Counted from the first letter of the stretch, positions 35,948-45,046 are shown. The stretch: 64,000 bases of DNA from Psychrobacter sp. UBA5136 (GCF_002414005.1 NZ_DHYG01000008.1:39353-103352); one strand, 5' to 3'. Notes: generated from the letters alone by a model not told the origin. Numbers and translations are program-made.

Positions 35948-37462
35948 ATGTCCATTCAAAATGCCACGGTAGAGAGCAATGTTCGTCCCGAGTATGACGA
36001 TGAAATTCAAAAAATCGCCGATTACGTGCTTAATTACTCTATCGATAATGACTCGCCTAATAGCGCGGATGCTTGGAATACCGCCCGTTACTGCCTGATG
36101 GACACCTTAGGCTGCGGATTACTGGCACTGCGCTTTCCTGAATGCACCAAGCACCTGGGACCCGATTGCGCCGATCAAATCACCCCTCATGGCGCACGCG
36201 TGCCCGGTACACCGCACAGGTTAGACCCCATCAAAGCTGCCTTTGATATTGGCTGTATGGTGCGCTGGCTTGATTATAACGACACGTGGCTTGCTGCTGA
36301 ATGGGGGCATCCTTCGGACAACTTGGGTGGGATTTTGGCAGTGGCGGACTATATCAGTCAGCAAAATATTAGCCAAAATAAAGCACCGCTCACCATGCGC
36401 GACGTATTAGAAGCAATGATTATGGCGCACGAAATTCAAGGCGTGCTTGCTTTAGACAACTCCTTCAACCGCGTCGGGCTCGATCATGTGTTTTTAGTAA
36501 AACTGGCCTCAACGGCGGTGGTTGCTAAACTCTATAAATTACCACGCGAGCGCATTATGGCGGCGATCTCGCAAGCGATTGTCGATGGTCAGGCGCTGCG
36601 TACCTATCGCCATGCGCCAAATGCTGGTAGCCGCAAATCTTGGGCGGCAGGCGATGCGACCAGTCGCGCGGTACGCTTGGTCGATATCACCCGCCGCGGC
36701 GAGATGGGTATCCCGGGCGCTTTGACCGCACCGCAATGGGGGTTTTATGATGTCTTATTTAGCCATACTAATAAAGACCTCGCACTCAAACCTGAAAATG
36801 AGCGCCGTTTTACCTTCCAGCGCGATTTTGGCAGTTACGTGATGGAAAATATTTTATTTAAAATCAGCTTCCCTGCCGAGTTTCATGCTCAGACTGCGTG
36901 CGAAGCGGCGGTTATCTTGCATCCACGCGTCGACGATAGAGTCGATGAGATTGAAAAAATTGTCCTGACCACGCATGATTCAGCCATTCGAATCATCTCC
37001 AAAGAAGGCGCGCTTGCCAATCCTGCTGATCGCGATCATTGTTTGCAATATATGGTTGCCGTACCTTTATTAACGGGCGATCTGATGGCAGAGAATTATG
37101 AAGACGATTACCACGCGCAGCATCATATTTTGATTGATGGTCTACGGCGTAAGATGGTCGTCGTCGAAGATCCCAATTATTCAAAAGACTACCATGACCC
37201 AAGCAAACGCTCGATTGCCAACGCCATTCAAGTATTTTTTAAAGATGGCAGTAGTACCGATAAAGTTGCTATCGAATATCCTATTGGGCATAAACGCCGC
37301 CGCGCAGAAGGCATCCCAGTACTCAAAGCAAAGTTTCGAGCGAGTTTGGCAACGCGATTTATTGACAGTCGCTGTGCAGAAATTTATGCTCTTTGTGATG
37401 ATCAAGAGCGTTTAGAGCAAACGCCAGTTAATGCATTTATGGATTTATTTGTCGCCAATTAG
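35948..37462 (+). CDS. prpD: 2-methylcitrate dehydratase PrpD
   Basis: Iron-independent dehydratase of 504 residues (E. coli 483) converting 2-methylcitrate to 2-methyl-cis-aconitate. AGGAAGAGG precedes the ATG. Landmarks of the MmgE/PrpD family: YCLMDTLGCGLLALRFPEC, MVRWLDYNDTWLAAEWGHPS with DNLGGILAVADY (active-site region), LDHVFLVKLASTAVV and YRHAPNAGSRKSWAAGDA. The C-terminal small domain includes KISFPAEFHAQTACEAAV. It is the last prp gene here, about 2.8 kb after prpF, and is separated from it by the ABC exporter and the acetyltransferase. Together with acnD/prpF the cell holds two ways to dehydrate methylcitrate, one iron-dependent and one not. Confidence 0.94.
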   Translation: MSIQNATVESNVRPEYDDEIQKIADYVLNYSIDNDSPNSADAWNTARYCLMDTLGCGLLALRFPECTKHLGPDCADQITPHGARVPGTPHRLDPIKAAFDIGCMVRWLDYNDTWLAAEWGHPSDNLGGILAVADYISQQNISQNKAPLTMRDVLEAMIMAHEIQGVLALDNSFNRVGLDHVFLVKLASTAVVAKLYKLPRERIMAAISQAIVDGQALRTYRHAPNAGSRKSWAAGDATSRAVRLVDITRRGEMGIPGALTAPQWGFYDVLFSHTNKDLALKPENERRFTFQRDFGSYVMENILFKISFPAEFHAQTACEAAVILHPRVDDRVDEIEKIVLTTHDSAIRIISKEGALANPADRDHCLQYMVAVPLLTGDLMAENYEDDYHAQHHILIDGLRRKMVVVEDPNYSKDYHDPSKRSIANAIQVFFKDGSSTDKVAIEYPIGHKRRRAEGIPVLKAKFRASLATRFIDSRCAEIYALCDDQERLEQTPVNAFMDLFVAN

Positions 37463-37580
37463 TAGTTTAACCATGCAACATGGCAACCTGTAACATTGCG
37501 ACTTTATAACTTGCTTTTAAAACCTTATAACCTAATTGGGCAGCGCTCATATTAAGCTTTTATATGGATATCACCGCATT

Positions 37581-39002
37581 ATGCTATCACCCCAAGACCA
37601 ATTGACCGAGCTGGTACGCACGCTTGAGACGCAGCAACACGTCTTTGCCACCGATCCGCTGCTCATCACAGAAAAGCTGCAAGGTGAGGAGGGAAAACCC
37701 ATCCAAAAGTTGCACCGCCGCGCCTCGCGTATCGATAGTAATGGCGCGTTGGCACGGGTTTTGGGCAAAATTGATGGGCGCATCAAAGCCATCATGCTGG
37801 TTATGAGCGTGGCATGGTGCATTTCAGGATTTTTGGGGTTATTTACCCTCCTTCAGACCAAGGTGGTTAATTTCTTCTATGTGCTGGTCTGCCTGCTTGG
37901 GTTTCATACCGTGATGCTAGTGGGCTGGCTCGTCATGACTTTATTTAACCAAGGCAAACAGTCGTCAAATTGGTTTGCCAGTTTTGTCAGTCCAAGCTAT
38001 CTGATACGCGGAAAGGATGATGTGACCAAGGCGGCAGTTGATTTGTACGAGCGCCAGCTACAACACAGCGGCATGCGCTGGTATTTGGGGCGCTTTAGTC
38101 ACCAATTGTGGCTTGCTACCTTGACCGGCATGCTACTGGCGATTGTTTTTTTATTGATTGTGCGTCAGTATAGCTTTAGCTGGGAGTCGACATTATTGTC
38201 TGATCAGGCGCTGATTACCCTCACCCAAATCCTTGGTTGGCTGCCAAGCAAGGTTGGATTTACGGTGCCGGACAGTAGCGCTATCGTACAAAGTCGTTTG
38301 GTGACCGATGCCATGCCGTTGTCGATGGCGCGGCAGTGGGCAGGTTTACTGGTCGGCAGCTTGCTGATGTACGGTATCGTACCAAGGGCGCTTGCATGGG
38401 CATTTTGTGCATTGATGTTTCGCCGTAAAAAAATGCGTTTGGATATTAAACAGCCCTATTATCAAAAGATTTTAAATTTTTGGCAACGGCAAGTGACGGA
38501 TGCCGATGATTTTAAAGAAGCGCCCGCGCCTATCGCCCCAAAAGCGACGGTCAGCGCTGGCAAGAAGTTGGTTGCGTTACTTGAGTATCCATCAAAGCAA
38601 CAAAATTGGTGGCAAGCGGGCCTTGATGAGGGTCAACATGAAGTGGAAGATTTCGGTATCTTGGATGACCGCGATGATATGGCTTGCTTAAAGGCTTACC
38701 TAGATAAGCATCCGGTACAGGTTTTGATTGGTATTCATAGCAGCGCGCTACCTGATCGCGGCACCTTGCGCAAACTTGACCAAATCGCAAGTCATGCAAA
38801 AGATGGACTGATTGTACAATTGCTAAGTAATACGAATCTCACCGATAATCAGCCTGATACCGTTAGCTTAGATGATGGTTTAAATACTTCAAATAGTCCA
38901 GACCTCACAACGCAAGCATCGAAGCAGCTTTTAGAAAACCAAAAGCTTCGTTATCAGCAATGGCAAACCGCCCTTGCCGCTCGAAAAATCGGCTTGGTTT
39001 AG
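37581..39002 (+). CDS. DUF2868 membrane protein
   Basis: A 473-residue inner-membrane protein of unknown function. The ATG at 37581 (MLSPQDQLTELVRTLE) is preferred to an upstream TTG. The N-terminal 65 residues are soluble, with LHRRASRIDSNGALARVLG. Hydrophobic pairs follow at about 72-120 (IMLVMSVAWCISGFLGLFTL and a second helix), about 180-200 (LWLATLTGMLLAIVFLLIV) and about 265-295 (WAGLLVGSLLMYGIVPRALA). The C-terminal soluble domain (about 330-473) contains FGILDDRDDMACLKAYLDKHP and VLIGIHSSALPDRGTLRKL, which look like a Rossmann-type fold. The next gene, 55 bases on, is a DUF3482 GTPase; the two families are regularly neighbours, so they probably act together at the membrane. Confidence 0.8.
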   Translation: MLSPQDQLTELVRTLETQQHVFATDPLLITEKLQGEEGKPIQKLHRRASRIDSNGALARVLGKIDGRIKAIMLVMSVAWCISGFLGLFTLLQTKVVNFFYVLVCLLGFHTVMLVGWLVMTLFNQGKQSSNWFASFVSPSYLIRGKDDVTKAAVDLYERQLQHSGMRWYLGRFSHQLWLATLTGMLLAIVFLLIVRQYSFSWESTLLSDQALITLTQILGWLPSKVGFTVPDSSAIVQSRLVTDAMPLSMARQWAGLLVGSLLMYGIVPRALAWAFCALMFRRKKMRLDIKQPYYQKILNFWQRQVTDADDFKEAPAPIAPKATVSAGKKLVALLEYPSKQQNWWQAGLDEGQHEVEDFGILDDRDDMACLKAYLDKHPVQVLIGIHSSALPDRGTLRKLDQIASHAKDGLIVQLLSNTNLTDNQPDTVSLDDGLNTSNSPDLTTQASKQLLENQKLRYQQWQTALAARKIGLV

Positions 39003-39057
39003 CTTGGTGACGTCTTTTAATACCGATACTCAATAATATTAATAATAAGATTCTATT

Positions 39058-40644
39058 ATGAATAGTGACCATAACAGCGACAATAATAATCAACAAAATA
39101 ATACTGATAATGACGAGATCTCGTTAAGTAAATTTGCTGCGCCTATTAATACCGCTAATAGTACCGCTAAAAAAACCATTGCCAGTGGCGAAGCCTTAAA
39201 ATTAGCAGTCGTTGGTCATACCAATACCGGTAAGACCTCGCTACTACGTACGCTATTACGTGATGTGTATTTTGGGGAAGTGAAAAACGAAGCCGCCACC
39301 ACGCGCCATGTCGAGCGCGCACAATTAACAGATAGTCAAACGGGCGAAGTGCTGGTGGTGCTTTATGATACGCCGGGGTTAGAAGATGTTTCAGGACTGA
39401 TGGATTGGCTCGAAGACAATACTGCCAGTCGCCGTGATGGTATTGAGCGTTTGCAGCAGTTTTTGGCAGCCGACATTGCCCAAGGCAGTGATGCGCTAAC
39501 TGGCAATGGTAGCAATGAGGACTACAGCCAAGAAGCCAAGGTTATCCGTCAGCTGCTGGCAAGTGATATGGCCATTTATGTCGTCGATGCGCGTGAGCCT
39601 GTCCTCGGTAAATATAAAGACGAGCTGGCCATTTTATCTTGGGCGGCGATACCTGTGATGCCGGTATTTAACTTTACCGACAGTCAGGATGCCAATATCG
39701 ATGAATGGCAGACGATGTTGGCAAGACGCAATTTGCACATCTCAACGCGTTTTGATTCCGTGGCTTTTGAGTTTAAGGATGAGATGCGCTTATGGCAAAA
39801 TCTCGCCACCATGCTCACCCATTCGGAGATGCTTGAGCAATTAATGGCACGCCGTACAGAAGAATGGGCCCAGCTCTATGATGAAGCCAATATCATCATT
39901 GCAGATTTTTTATTAAATGTTGCTTCTTTTGTACGTGAAATCAGCGAAGACGACGACCCAATGCCCGTGCTTGAGCAAATGCAAGAAGCGGTTAGGCAAA
40001 GTGAGCGGACGATGCAGCACAGCCTGCTCAACTTATATAAATTTTATGATAATGCCGTGGCAGCAACGCCGCTTGAATTAAAAGCCTATCAGCAAGACCC
40101 ATTTGACCCTGAGCTGCTTAAGAGCTACGGCATTCGCACCACATCGGGTGCAGCAGCTGGCGCGTTATTGGGTTTGGGCATTGATGCGGCGGCACTCGGC
40201 ACAACGTTAGGCTTGGGCGCGGCCATAGGTGGTATCGCAGGCGGGCTACTATCGAATACCAGTAGTATTGCTGATAGAATCACGGGGGTAAAACGCTTAT
40301 ATATCGACCCTGCCACCCTAACCTTGCTTGCCACGCGCGCGATAGATTTACTCACCGCCTTGCGTCATCGCGGTCATGCCGCAACCGATGCCACCCAACT
40401 GATATATAGCGGCGCAAAAAATGATGCTGACATGTCAAATAACGACAATTTAAGTAACGATAATAAAGACAATATCATGACGCCATGGCCGCCGCATAAA
40501 TTACCCAGTGAGCTTAAAAAAGCGCGCGGCAAACCGCAATGGTCCTCGCTTAGTAGTGGTAAGTCCGAACAAGCTCAGTCACTACGTGCTGATATGGCGT
40601 GGTCGCTGGCAAGTAAACTCCAGTCATATAAACCTGAGACTTGA
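39058..40644 (+). CDS. DUF3482 domain GTPase
   Basis: A 528-residue protein with an Era/TrmE-type GTPase domain at about residues 45-260. G1 is GHTNTGKTS (about 54-62), the switch region includes ATTRHVER, G3 is DTPGLED (about 104-110), and VMPVFNFTDSQD replaces the usual NKxD, so nucleotide specificity may be relaxed or read differently. The DUF3482 part follows with VLEQMQEAVRQSERTMQHSL, then two Gly/Ala-rich hydrophobic segments (AAAGALLGLGIDAAALGTTL and GLGAAIGGIAGGLL) that could insert in membrane, and RLYIDPATLTLLATRAIDLL. The Asn/Asp-rich N-terminal 30 residues and a similar patch near 470 are disordered. It is coupled to the DUF2868 gene; the pair's task is unknown. Confidence 0.85.
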   Translation: MNSDHNSDNNNQQNNTDNDEISLSKFAAPINTANSTAKKTIASGEALKLAVVGHTNTGKTSLLRTLLRDVYFGEVKNEAATTRHVERAQLTDSQTGEVLVVLYDTPGLEDVSGLMDWLEDNTASRRDGIERLQQFLAADIAQGSDALTGNGSNEDYSQEAKVIRQLLASDMAIYVVDAREPVLGKYKDELAILSWAAIPVMPVFNFTDSQDANIDEWQTMLARRNLHISTRFDSVAFEFKDEMRLWQNLATMLTHSEMLEQLMARRTEEWAQLYDEANIIIADFLLNVASFVREISEDDDPMPVLEQMQEAVRQSERTMQHSLLNLYKFYDNAVAATPLELKAYQQDPFDPELLKSYGIRTTSGAAAGALLGLGIDAAALGTTLGLGAAIGGIAGGLLSNTSSIADRITGVKRLYIDPATLTLLATRAIDLLTALRHRGHAATDATQLIYSGAKNDADMSNNDNLSNDNKDNIMTPWPPHKLPSELKKARGKPQWSSLSSGKSEQAQSLRADMAWSLASKLQSYKPET

Positions 40645-40658
40645 TATCGTTATATGCT

Positions 40659-41702
40659 TTACGATAATGGGCGTAATAATGCACCTAGTGCCTCAGTACC
40701 GCGTACGTCTGTTTGCTGTAGATAAATCGGATATAGTGGGTAATTGGAAAAACTGTTGTCAATATCCTGCAGCAGTTGCTGTTGCCGCTCAGCACGCAGC
40801 CGCCAAAACTCATCTGACTGCGCAGGCGCTATCAGCTGATTGATAACTATCGCAGATGGGTTAAGTTTACTCTCTTCTAACTGTTCGATAGCGCGTTTGG
40901 TTTCTGCCAATGGTAGTACATCGGCAGTCATGACCAGGACAATCGCTGTCTTTGTACGGTCATGAAGTAATATTCCTGCTTGCCGAAAGAGTGCTTTACG
41001 TTTTTCTAGGACTGCTACCGCTTGCTCCCAGCGGTCAGGTTTTTTTGCGGCAAACGGATTTGGCACATCTTTTTTATCTATTTTTTTATCGATGTCTTTT
41101 TGATTGCTCTTTTGATTGTGACTGTCTAAATGGTTCGCTACTGAGCGCAATTTTGCCTGCCGCCGTTGCTGTGCCAATAGCCCATCTGTCCACGCACCCA
41201 TCATCTCAGGCAATACGAGTAAGCGCAACGTATGGCCAGTGGGCGCCGTATCAAAAATAATATGTTGGTAATTGGCATCTGCTGCCGTGATTAAATGCTG
41301 ACACATAGATTCGAGCATTGCCGCTTCTTGGGCGCCAGGTGCCGATTTTGATAACCGCAGGTGCTCACGGATTTTGGGCATCATATCTGGATTGGCGTAA
41401 GATTTAATGGTAGATTCAATTTGAGCAAAATGCGCATCGACGATGACATCGGGGTTGAGCTCGATAGCATCAAAATAAGGGGTGACGGCAGTTTTTTCGT
41501 TATTAAGCCTTACATTTAGTACATCACCTAAGCTATGCGCCGGATCGGTTGAGACAATCAAGGTCTTTTTTTGCTGGCTAGCATAATAACTGGCCAGTGC
41601 CGCAGCCGTTGTGGTCTTGCCCACCCCGCCCTTGCCGCCAATAAAGATAATAGGCTGCGTTGCTAATTGATCTACCAAACCGTGTAGAGCGTGTAATGCC
41701 AT
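40659..41702 (-). CDS. ArsA/Get3-family ATPase
   Basis: Soluble P-loop ATPase of 347 residues, a single-domain member of the ArsA/TRC40/Get3 group of deviant Walker ATPases. The deviant P-loop GGKGGVGKT is at about 22-30, switch I is STDPAHSLGDVL (about 51-62), and a switch II region HIIFDTAPTGHTLRLLVLPE follows; AIVINQ gives the adenine-side loop. Eukaryotic Get3 has a zinc CxxC motif, which is absent here. A Lys/Asp-rich loop (NQKSNQKDIDKKIDKKD, about 195-215) is unusual. The gene lies downstream of a cory-CC-star gene on the same strand. That neighbour and the lack of arsB or arsR argue for a metal- or client-handling role rather than arsenite pumping. Confidence 0.85.
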   Translation of the reverse strand: MALHALHGLVDQLATQPIIFIGGKGGVGKTTTAAALASYYASQQKKTLIVSTDPAHSLGDVLNVRLNNEKTAVTPYFDAIELNPDVIVDAHFAQIESTIKSYANPDMMPKIREHLRLSKSAPGAQEAAMLESMCQHLITAADANYQHIIFDTAPTGHTLRLLVLPEMMGAWTDGLLAQQRRQAKLRSVANHLDSHNQKSNQKDIDKKIDKKDVPNPFAAKKPDRWEQAVAVLEKRKALFRQAGILLHDRTKTAIVLVMTADVLPLAETKRAIEQLEESKLNPSAIVINQLIAPAQSDEFWRLRAERQQQLLQDIDNSFSNYPLYPIYLQQTDVRGTEALGALLRPLS

Positions 41703-41761
41703 ATTCGTGTCTCAATTTTAATTCGTATAACTTTTATCTTTACCCAGTCACTACCCGGCCA

Positions 41762-42130
41762 CTAACAGCAACCAACGTGGTCAAAGGGGCATTTATCCAT
41801 ACCCATGCGCGTATGCCACTCATGGAAATTTTCTAAAAATAACGGCTGCAACTCTAAGGTATAAAAGCTGGCAGGATTATCAATCCCTAGGCTTTCTGCA
41901 AACATCAGCAGCATAAAAAAATCTTCTTCATCACGTGCCGCCCGTGCCATCGTTTGGCGATACGGTGCATGATAAAACTCATTGAGTCCCGTCACAAAAC
42001 GCTGCCACCATGGCAATGTGTTTTCTACATTTTTTGCAGCTTCTAGCGGCTCGTTTTTTTTGATTTTATTGTTCATAATTTGCTCAAACAGTTTGCTCGT
42101 CTTTTCCGTTTTTTTCTCATTCTTTATCAT
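41762..42130 (-). CDS. cory-CC-star protein
   Basis: A small protein of 122 residues named after its C-terminus, which ends in Cys-Cys immediately before the stop. Here the last residues are FHEWHTRMGMDKCPFDHVGCC, read in part as MGMDKCPFDHVGCC. The body has WWQRFVTGLNEFYHAPYRQT and RDEEDFFMLLMFAESLGID NPASFYTLEL, all family features. Three Cys and several His in the tail look like a metal or thiol site. It is 59 bases upstream of the ArsA-type ATPase on the same strand; the two are likely one operon and partners. The Lys/Glu-rich first 18 residues may be dispensable because Met19 is an alternative start. The molecular function is unknown. Confidence 0.87.
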   Translation of the reverse strand: MIKNEKKTEKTSKLFEQIMNNKIKKNEPLEAAKNVENTLPWWQRFVTGLNEFYHAPYRQTMARAARDEEDFFMLLMFAESLGIDNPASFYTLELQPLFLENFHEWHTRMGMDKCPFDHVGCC

Positions 42131-42165
42131 ATATCATGCCTATCTCTATGATGCCTGCCTCACAC

Positions 42166-42200
42166 AAAAAACGCCAGCAATTGCTGCTAGCGTTTTTTTT
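42166..42200. terminator. Bidirectional terminator between cstA and cory-CC-star gene
   Basis: AAAAAACGC (42166-42174) pairs with GCGTTTTTT (42190-42198), with an inner CAGCA/TGCTG stem. On the minus strand it ends the cstA transcript. Confidence 0.85.
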
Positions 42201-42232
42201 ATACAGATATGAGTTATAGATTTTAACCTTAA

Positions 42233-43912
42233 TTAAGTATCCCTTTTGTCTTTATATGACGTCCACTCTTTACGCAGTACGGACAGACTCTCAAACGTCA
42301 CTAAAATCGTTGCGATTAAAATGATGATATCCATAATGATGAGCAGCCAATTACCCTCAGTATAAAAGGTTTTTAGCTGAATCAATAACGCAAAAACGGT
42401 CATAACAAGTAAGAACGACAAAGGTGCTAAGGTGTACCAAACTGCTCTGCCTTTACGTAATAAAATAACTGTGACAATCATCAGGGTTAAAGCTGCCATG
42501 AGCTGGTTGGTGGTACCAAATAATGGCCAGATAATCATGCCGCCTGCACCGTCAATGCCGCCTGCACCAAACGCCAATAGCAGACAGCTTCCAACGGCAA
42601 GTAAAGTAGCTACGACACTCTTGCTTAGCACTGGAATATTATAAAACTCCCCAAACTCTTGGAAGATATAACGCTGCAAACGTACGCCAGTATCCATCGT
42701 GGTGCCGGCGAATAAAGCCGCCATGACAGTGAGCATCGTTTGTGATAGCACCATATCGATACCAACGCCTGCATTTAATATGGTTGCACCGCCATCGATA
42801 AAGGCACCGATAGAGCCGTCACCAAATTTTTGATACACCGCCTGCCAATCGCCGAGCGTCGCAAAACCTGCGGTGGCAGCAAGAATGGCACCCAGCGCGA
42901 GCATGCCTTCGCCCATGGCCCCAAAGTAACCGACAAAACGTACGTCGCCTTCTTTATCAATCTGTTTAGAAGTCGTTCCGGTGGCCACTAAACCGTGGAA
43001 TCCTGAGATAGCACCGCAAGCAATCGTAACGAACAATAATGGCATTAATGACGGCGTACCGACGGGCAAATCATGATTAATCGCTGGCGCGACAATGTTT
43101 GGCGTCGCAATAAATACGGCGGCATACAATAAAATCAAACCAACAAATAACTGTAGCCCATTAATATAATCGCGCGGCTGCAATAGCATCCATACCGGTA
43201 ACAAAGACGCAATCGCGGCATAGGTAAATAAGATAATGATCCATAAAGCGTTATCAGGTAGCCCCATAAAAGTTTCTGGTAACACGACTGGGAACATGGG
43301 ACCCAGATAGATAAGTCCATATAGGGCGACGACGCCGATGATGGAGACCCAAACCAGATTCATCTTATAGCGGTAAATACACTGACCAATGATAAAGGCC
43401 ACGACCAATGCGCCCCAGACAGGTAGCACAGAAGACGGCGTTTTTATCATCATATTGGCGATAGCAACGCCGAATACCGCGTTTACCATCAATAGCAGTA
43501 AGAAAATGATGACCATCATTAAGCTACGCACGCGTGTGCCCATGACGGTACCAGCAATCGAGCCAATAGATTGACCCTTATTGCGCATACTGGCCCAAAT
43601 GGCTGACATATCATGTACGCCTGCCATAAAAATGGTGCCTAAAACCACCCAGATAATGGCCGGCACCCAGCCCCAAATAACCGCAATCGCAGGACCAATA
43701 ATCGGCGCTGCCCCTGCTACTGAGGTAAAATGATGCCCCCACAATACATATTTATTGGTGGGGATATAATCGACCCCATCTTTCATCGTATGGGCTGGCG
43801 TGGGACGACTGTTGTCCAATGCCAAAATCTTAGTGGCGATAAATTTTGAGTAAAACAGATAACCGCAGAGCATCGCGGCGACACCAATTAACAGTACAAT
43901 AGCACTATTCAT
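42233..43912 (-). CDS. cstA: CstA-family peptide/pyruvate transporter
   Basis: Inner-membrane carbon-starvation transporter, 559 residues with about sixteen hydrophobic segments; E. coli CstA is 701. Family landmarks: DGVDYIPTNKYVLWGHHFTS, VAGAAPIIGPAIAVIWGWVP, GVHDMSAIWASMRNKGQSIG, ACGAISGFHGLVATGTTSKQ and FGTTNQLMAALTLMI. Members import peptides or pyruvate under nutrient limitation. The C-terminal region after LRKEWTSYK is shorter than in E. coli. The small YbdD partner often found next to cstA is not seen. The upstream region holds a strong hairpin (43997-44022) that may act in its control. The gene ends at a bidirectional terminator. Confidence 0.92.
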   Translation of the reverse strand: MNSAIVLLIGVAAMLCGYLFYSKFIATKILALDNSRPTPAHTMKDGVDYIPTNKYVLWGHHFTSVAGAAPIIGPAIAVIWGWVPAIIWVVLGTIFMAGVHDMSAIWASMRNKGQSIGSIAGTVMGTRVRSLMMVIIFLLLLMVNAVFGVAIANMMIKTPSSVLPVWGALVVAFIIGQCIYRYKMNLVWVSIIGVVALYGLIYLGPMFPVVLPETFMGLPDNALWIIILFTYAAIASLLPVWMLLQPRDYINGLQLFVGLILLYAAVFIATPNIVAPAINHDLPVGTPSLMPLLFVTIACGAISGFHGLVATGTTSKQIDKEGDVRFVGYFGAMGEGMLALGAILAATAGFATLGDWQAVYQKFGDGSIGAFIDGGATILNAGVGIDMVLSQTMLTVMAALFAGTTMDTGVRLQRYIFQEFGEFYNIPVLSKSVVATLLAVGSCLLLAFGAGGIDGAGGMIIWPLFGTTNQLMAALTLMIVTVILLRKGRAVWYTLAPLSFLLVMTVFALLIQLKTFYTEGNWLLIIMDIIILIATILVTFESLSVLRKEWTSYKDKRDT

Positions 43913-44275
43913 CTTATCTCTCCCTAGACAAGTAGTAGATAGCCTTATAAGTTCAAGCTTTTTAAATTAAAATCCAAAAAATATGCTAGATTAGTGAGCA
44001 GTGAGAGACTCGGCTCACTGCTTATTAAGAGAACAGTTATCAAGAATAATAGTTATTAAAAAAAACAGCTATTAAGGAAATAACAGCACCCCTTCAAATC
44101 ATTATTGGTTAACAAAGCATTACATTTTACAGTGAAGACAGGCGGCTAAGCAGTCATAAAGTATGGTGAGTCTTTACTTATTCTGTGCTTAGCGTTCTAT
44201 GTCTTGAATAGTAACTTATTTAACAGTAATTGTAACGTTGGTGAAACACTAAAAACAATAAATACAGGAGTTATA
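43913..44275. other. Gene-free divergent region with strong inverted repeat
   Basis: 363 bases between divergent cstA and an unknown gene. AGCAGTGAG (43997-44005) and CTCACTGCT (44014-44022) form a perfect 9-bp inverted repeat around 8 bases, 85 bases before the cstA start. There is no T tract, so it fits an operator or leader hairpin better than a terminator. The rest is AT-rich with repeated GTTATTAA and AGCTATTAA elements near 44040-44080; no promoter stands out. Confidence 0.5.
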
Positions 44276-44944
44276 ATGACCTATTATTTTGGGTTCATCC
44301 CTTCAGACAAGTTAAAAGCGCTAATTATGGAAGCCGAGCAAGTGGTTGCATCCGATGAAAAAGTAGATTATTACCTTTATCGCGATGCCCTTACCCATCA
44401 AACGGCGCGTGATCTTATCGATAATTTATTGGTGGGATTGGTTGAGATTATTCCAAATCCGGAACGCCAAGCCTCTATGCGTAAAGTGGTCGGCACGGTC
44501 GAAAAAGCGACGGATACCTTGCTGAATATCTTACTTGGTAAAGAAAATAACGAGGAAGTGTTGCCAAGCTTTCATTTTTTGCGGGACAAAGCGACCTTTA
44601 TTGATAATGAAGGCGAGAAGCGTATCGGTTTTAAATTGTCCGACGCAGACGCTCAAACCATTGAGAAGGGTTTTGCGGCTATCTCCCCTGAGCACGTAGA
44701 TATGAAAACGTTTAAAACCGCGCTTGAAACGATGAACGAAGAGACATTGACGCACTTTATTAGCCGCTATGCCGAAACCTTAAAACTCGGCATGATTAAA
44801 CGCAAATCTGTGCCAGTTGCCAAAGCTGCTATCGATAAAGGGATGACCATGGCTTTGAATAAGTTACTGCCTGACCTGCCAGATGCGTCATTAAACCGTT
44901 TGGCCAATTATTATCGTCCTTTTATCGTAAAAAAGCCTGAATAG
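44276..44944 (+). CDS. Unrecognised 222-residue cytosolic protein
   Basis: Function unknown. The ATG at 44276 has AGGAG 5 bases upstream, so the longer frame from a TTG at 44204 is discarded. The protein is soluble, without a signal peptide or membrane helix: MTYYFGFIPSDKLKALIMEA, then TARDLIDNLLVGLVEIIPNP, a Lys/Glu-rich helical middle, and LNKLLPDLPDASLNRLANYY near the end. The composition and the many amphipathic segments suggest an all-helical fold of two repeats. It lies just before hpt on the same strand with a promoter between them, and is divergent from cstA, so neighbours give no clear hint. It may be a lineage-restricted protein. Confidence 0.75.
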   Translation: MTYYFGFIPSDKLKALIMEAEQVVASDEKVDYYLYRDALTHQTARDLIDNLLVGLVEIIPNPERQASMRKVVGTVEKATDTLLNILLGKENNEEVLPSFHFLRDKATFIDNEGEKRIGFKLSDADAQTIEKGFAAISPEHVDMKTFKTALETMNEETLTHFISRYAETLKLGMIKRKSVPVAKAAIDKGMTMALNKLLPDLPDASLNRLANYYRPFIVKKPE

Positions 44945-44987
44945 TGGCTATATTAGCAACTAATATGTTTTTATTAAGGCGGTAGTG

Positions 44988-45017
44988 TTGGGCAAATTTA
45001 TTAAAATTTGCTAAAAT
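44988..45017 (+). promoter_or_regulatory. hpt promoter overlapping a 20-base palindrome
   Basis: TTGGGC (44988-44993) and an extended -10 TGC-TAAAAT (45012-45017) are 18 bases apart. The spacer is filled by the perfect palindrome GCAAATTT-ATTA-AAATTTGC (44992-45011), well placed for a repressor. The GCAAA...TTTGC ends recall PurR boxes, but the spacing is longer. Confidence 0.6.
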
Positions 45018-45046
45018 AGGCGGCACTTTTATCAAAGGCGCAACTC

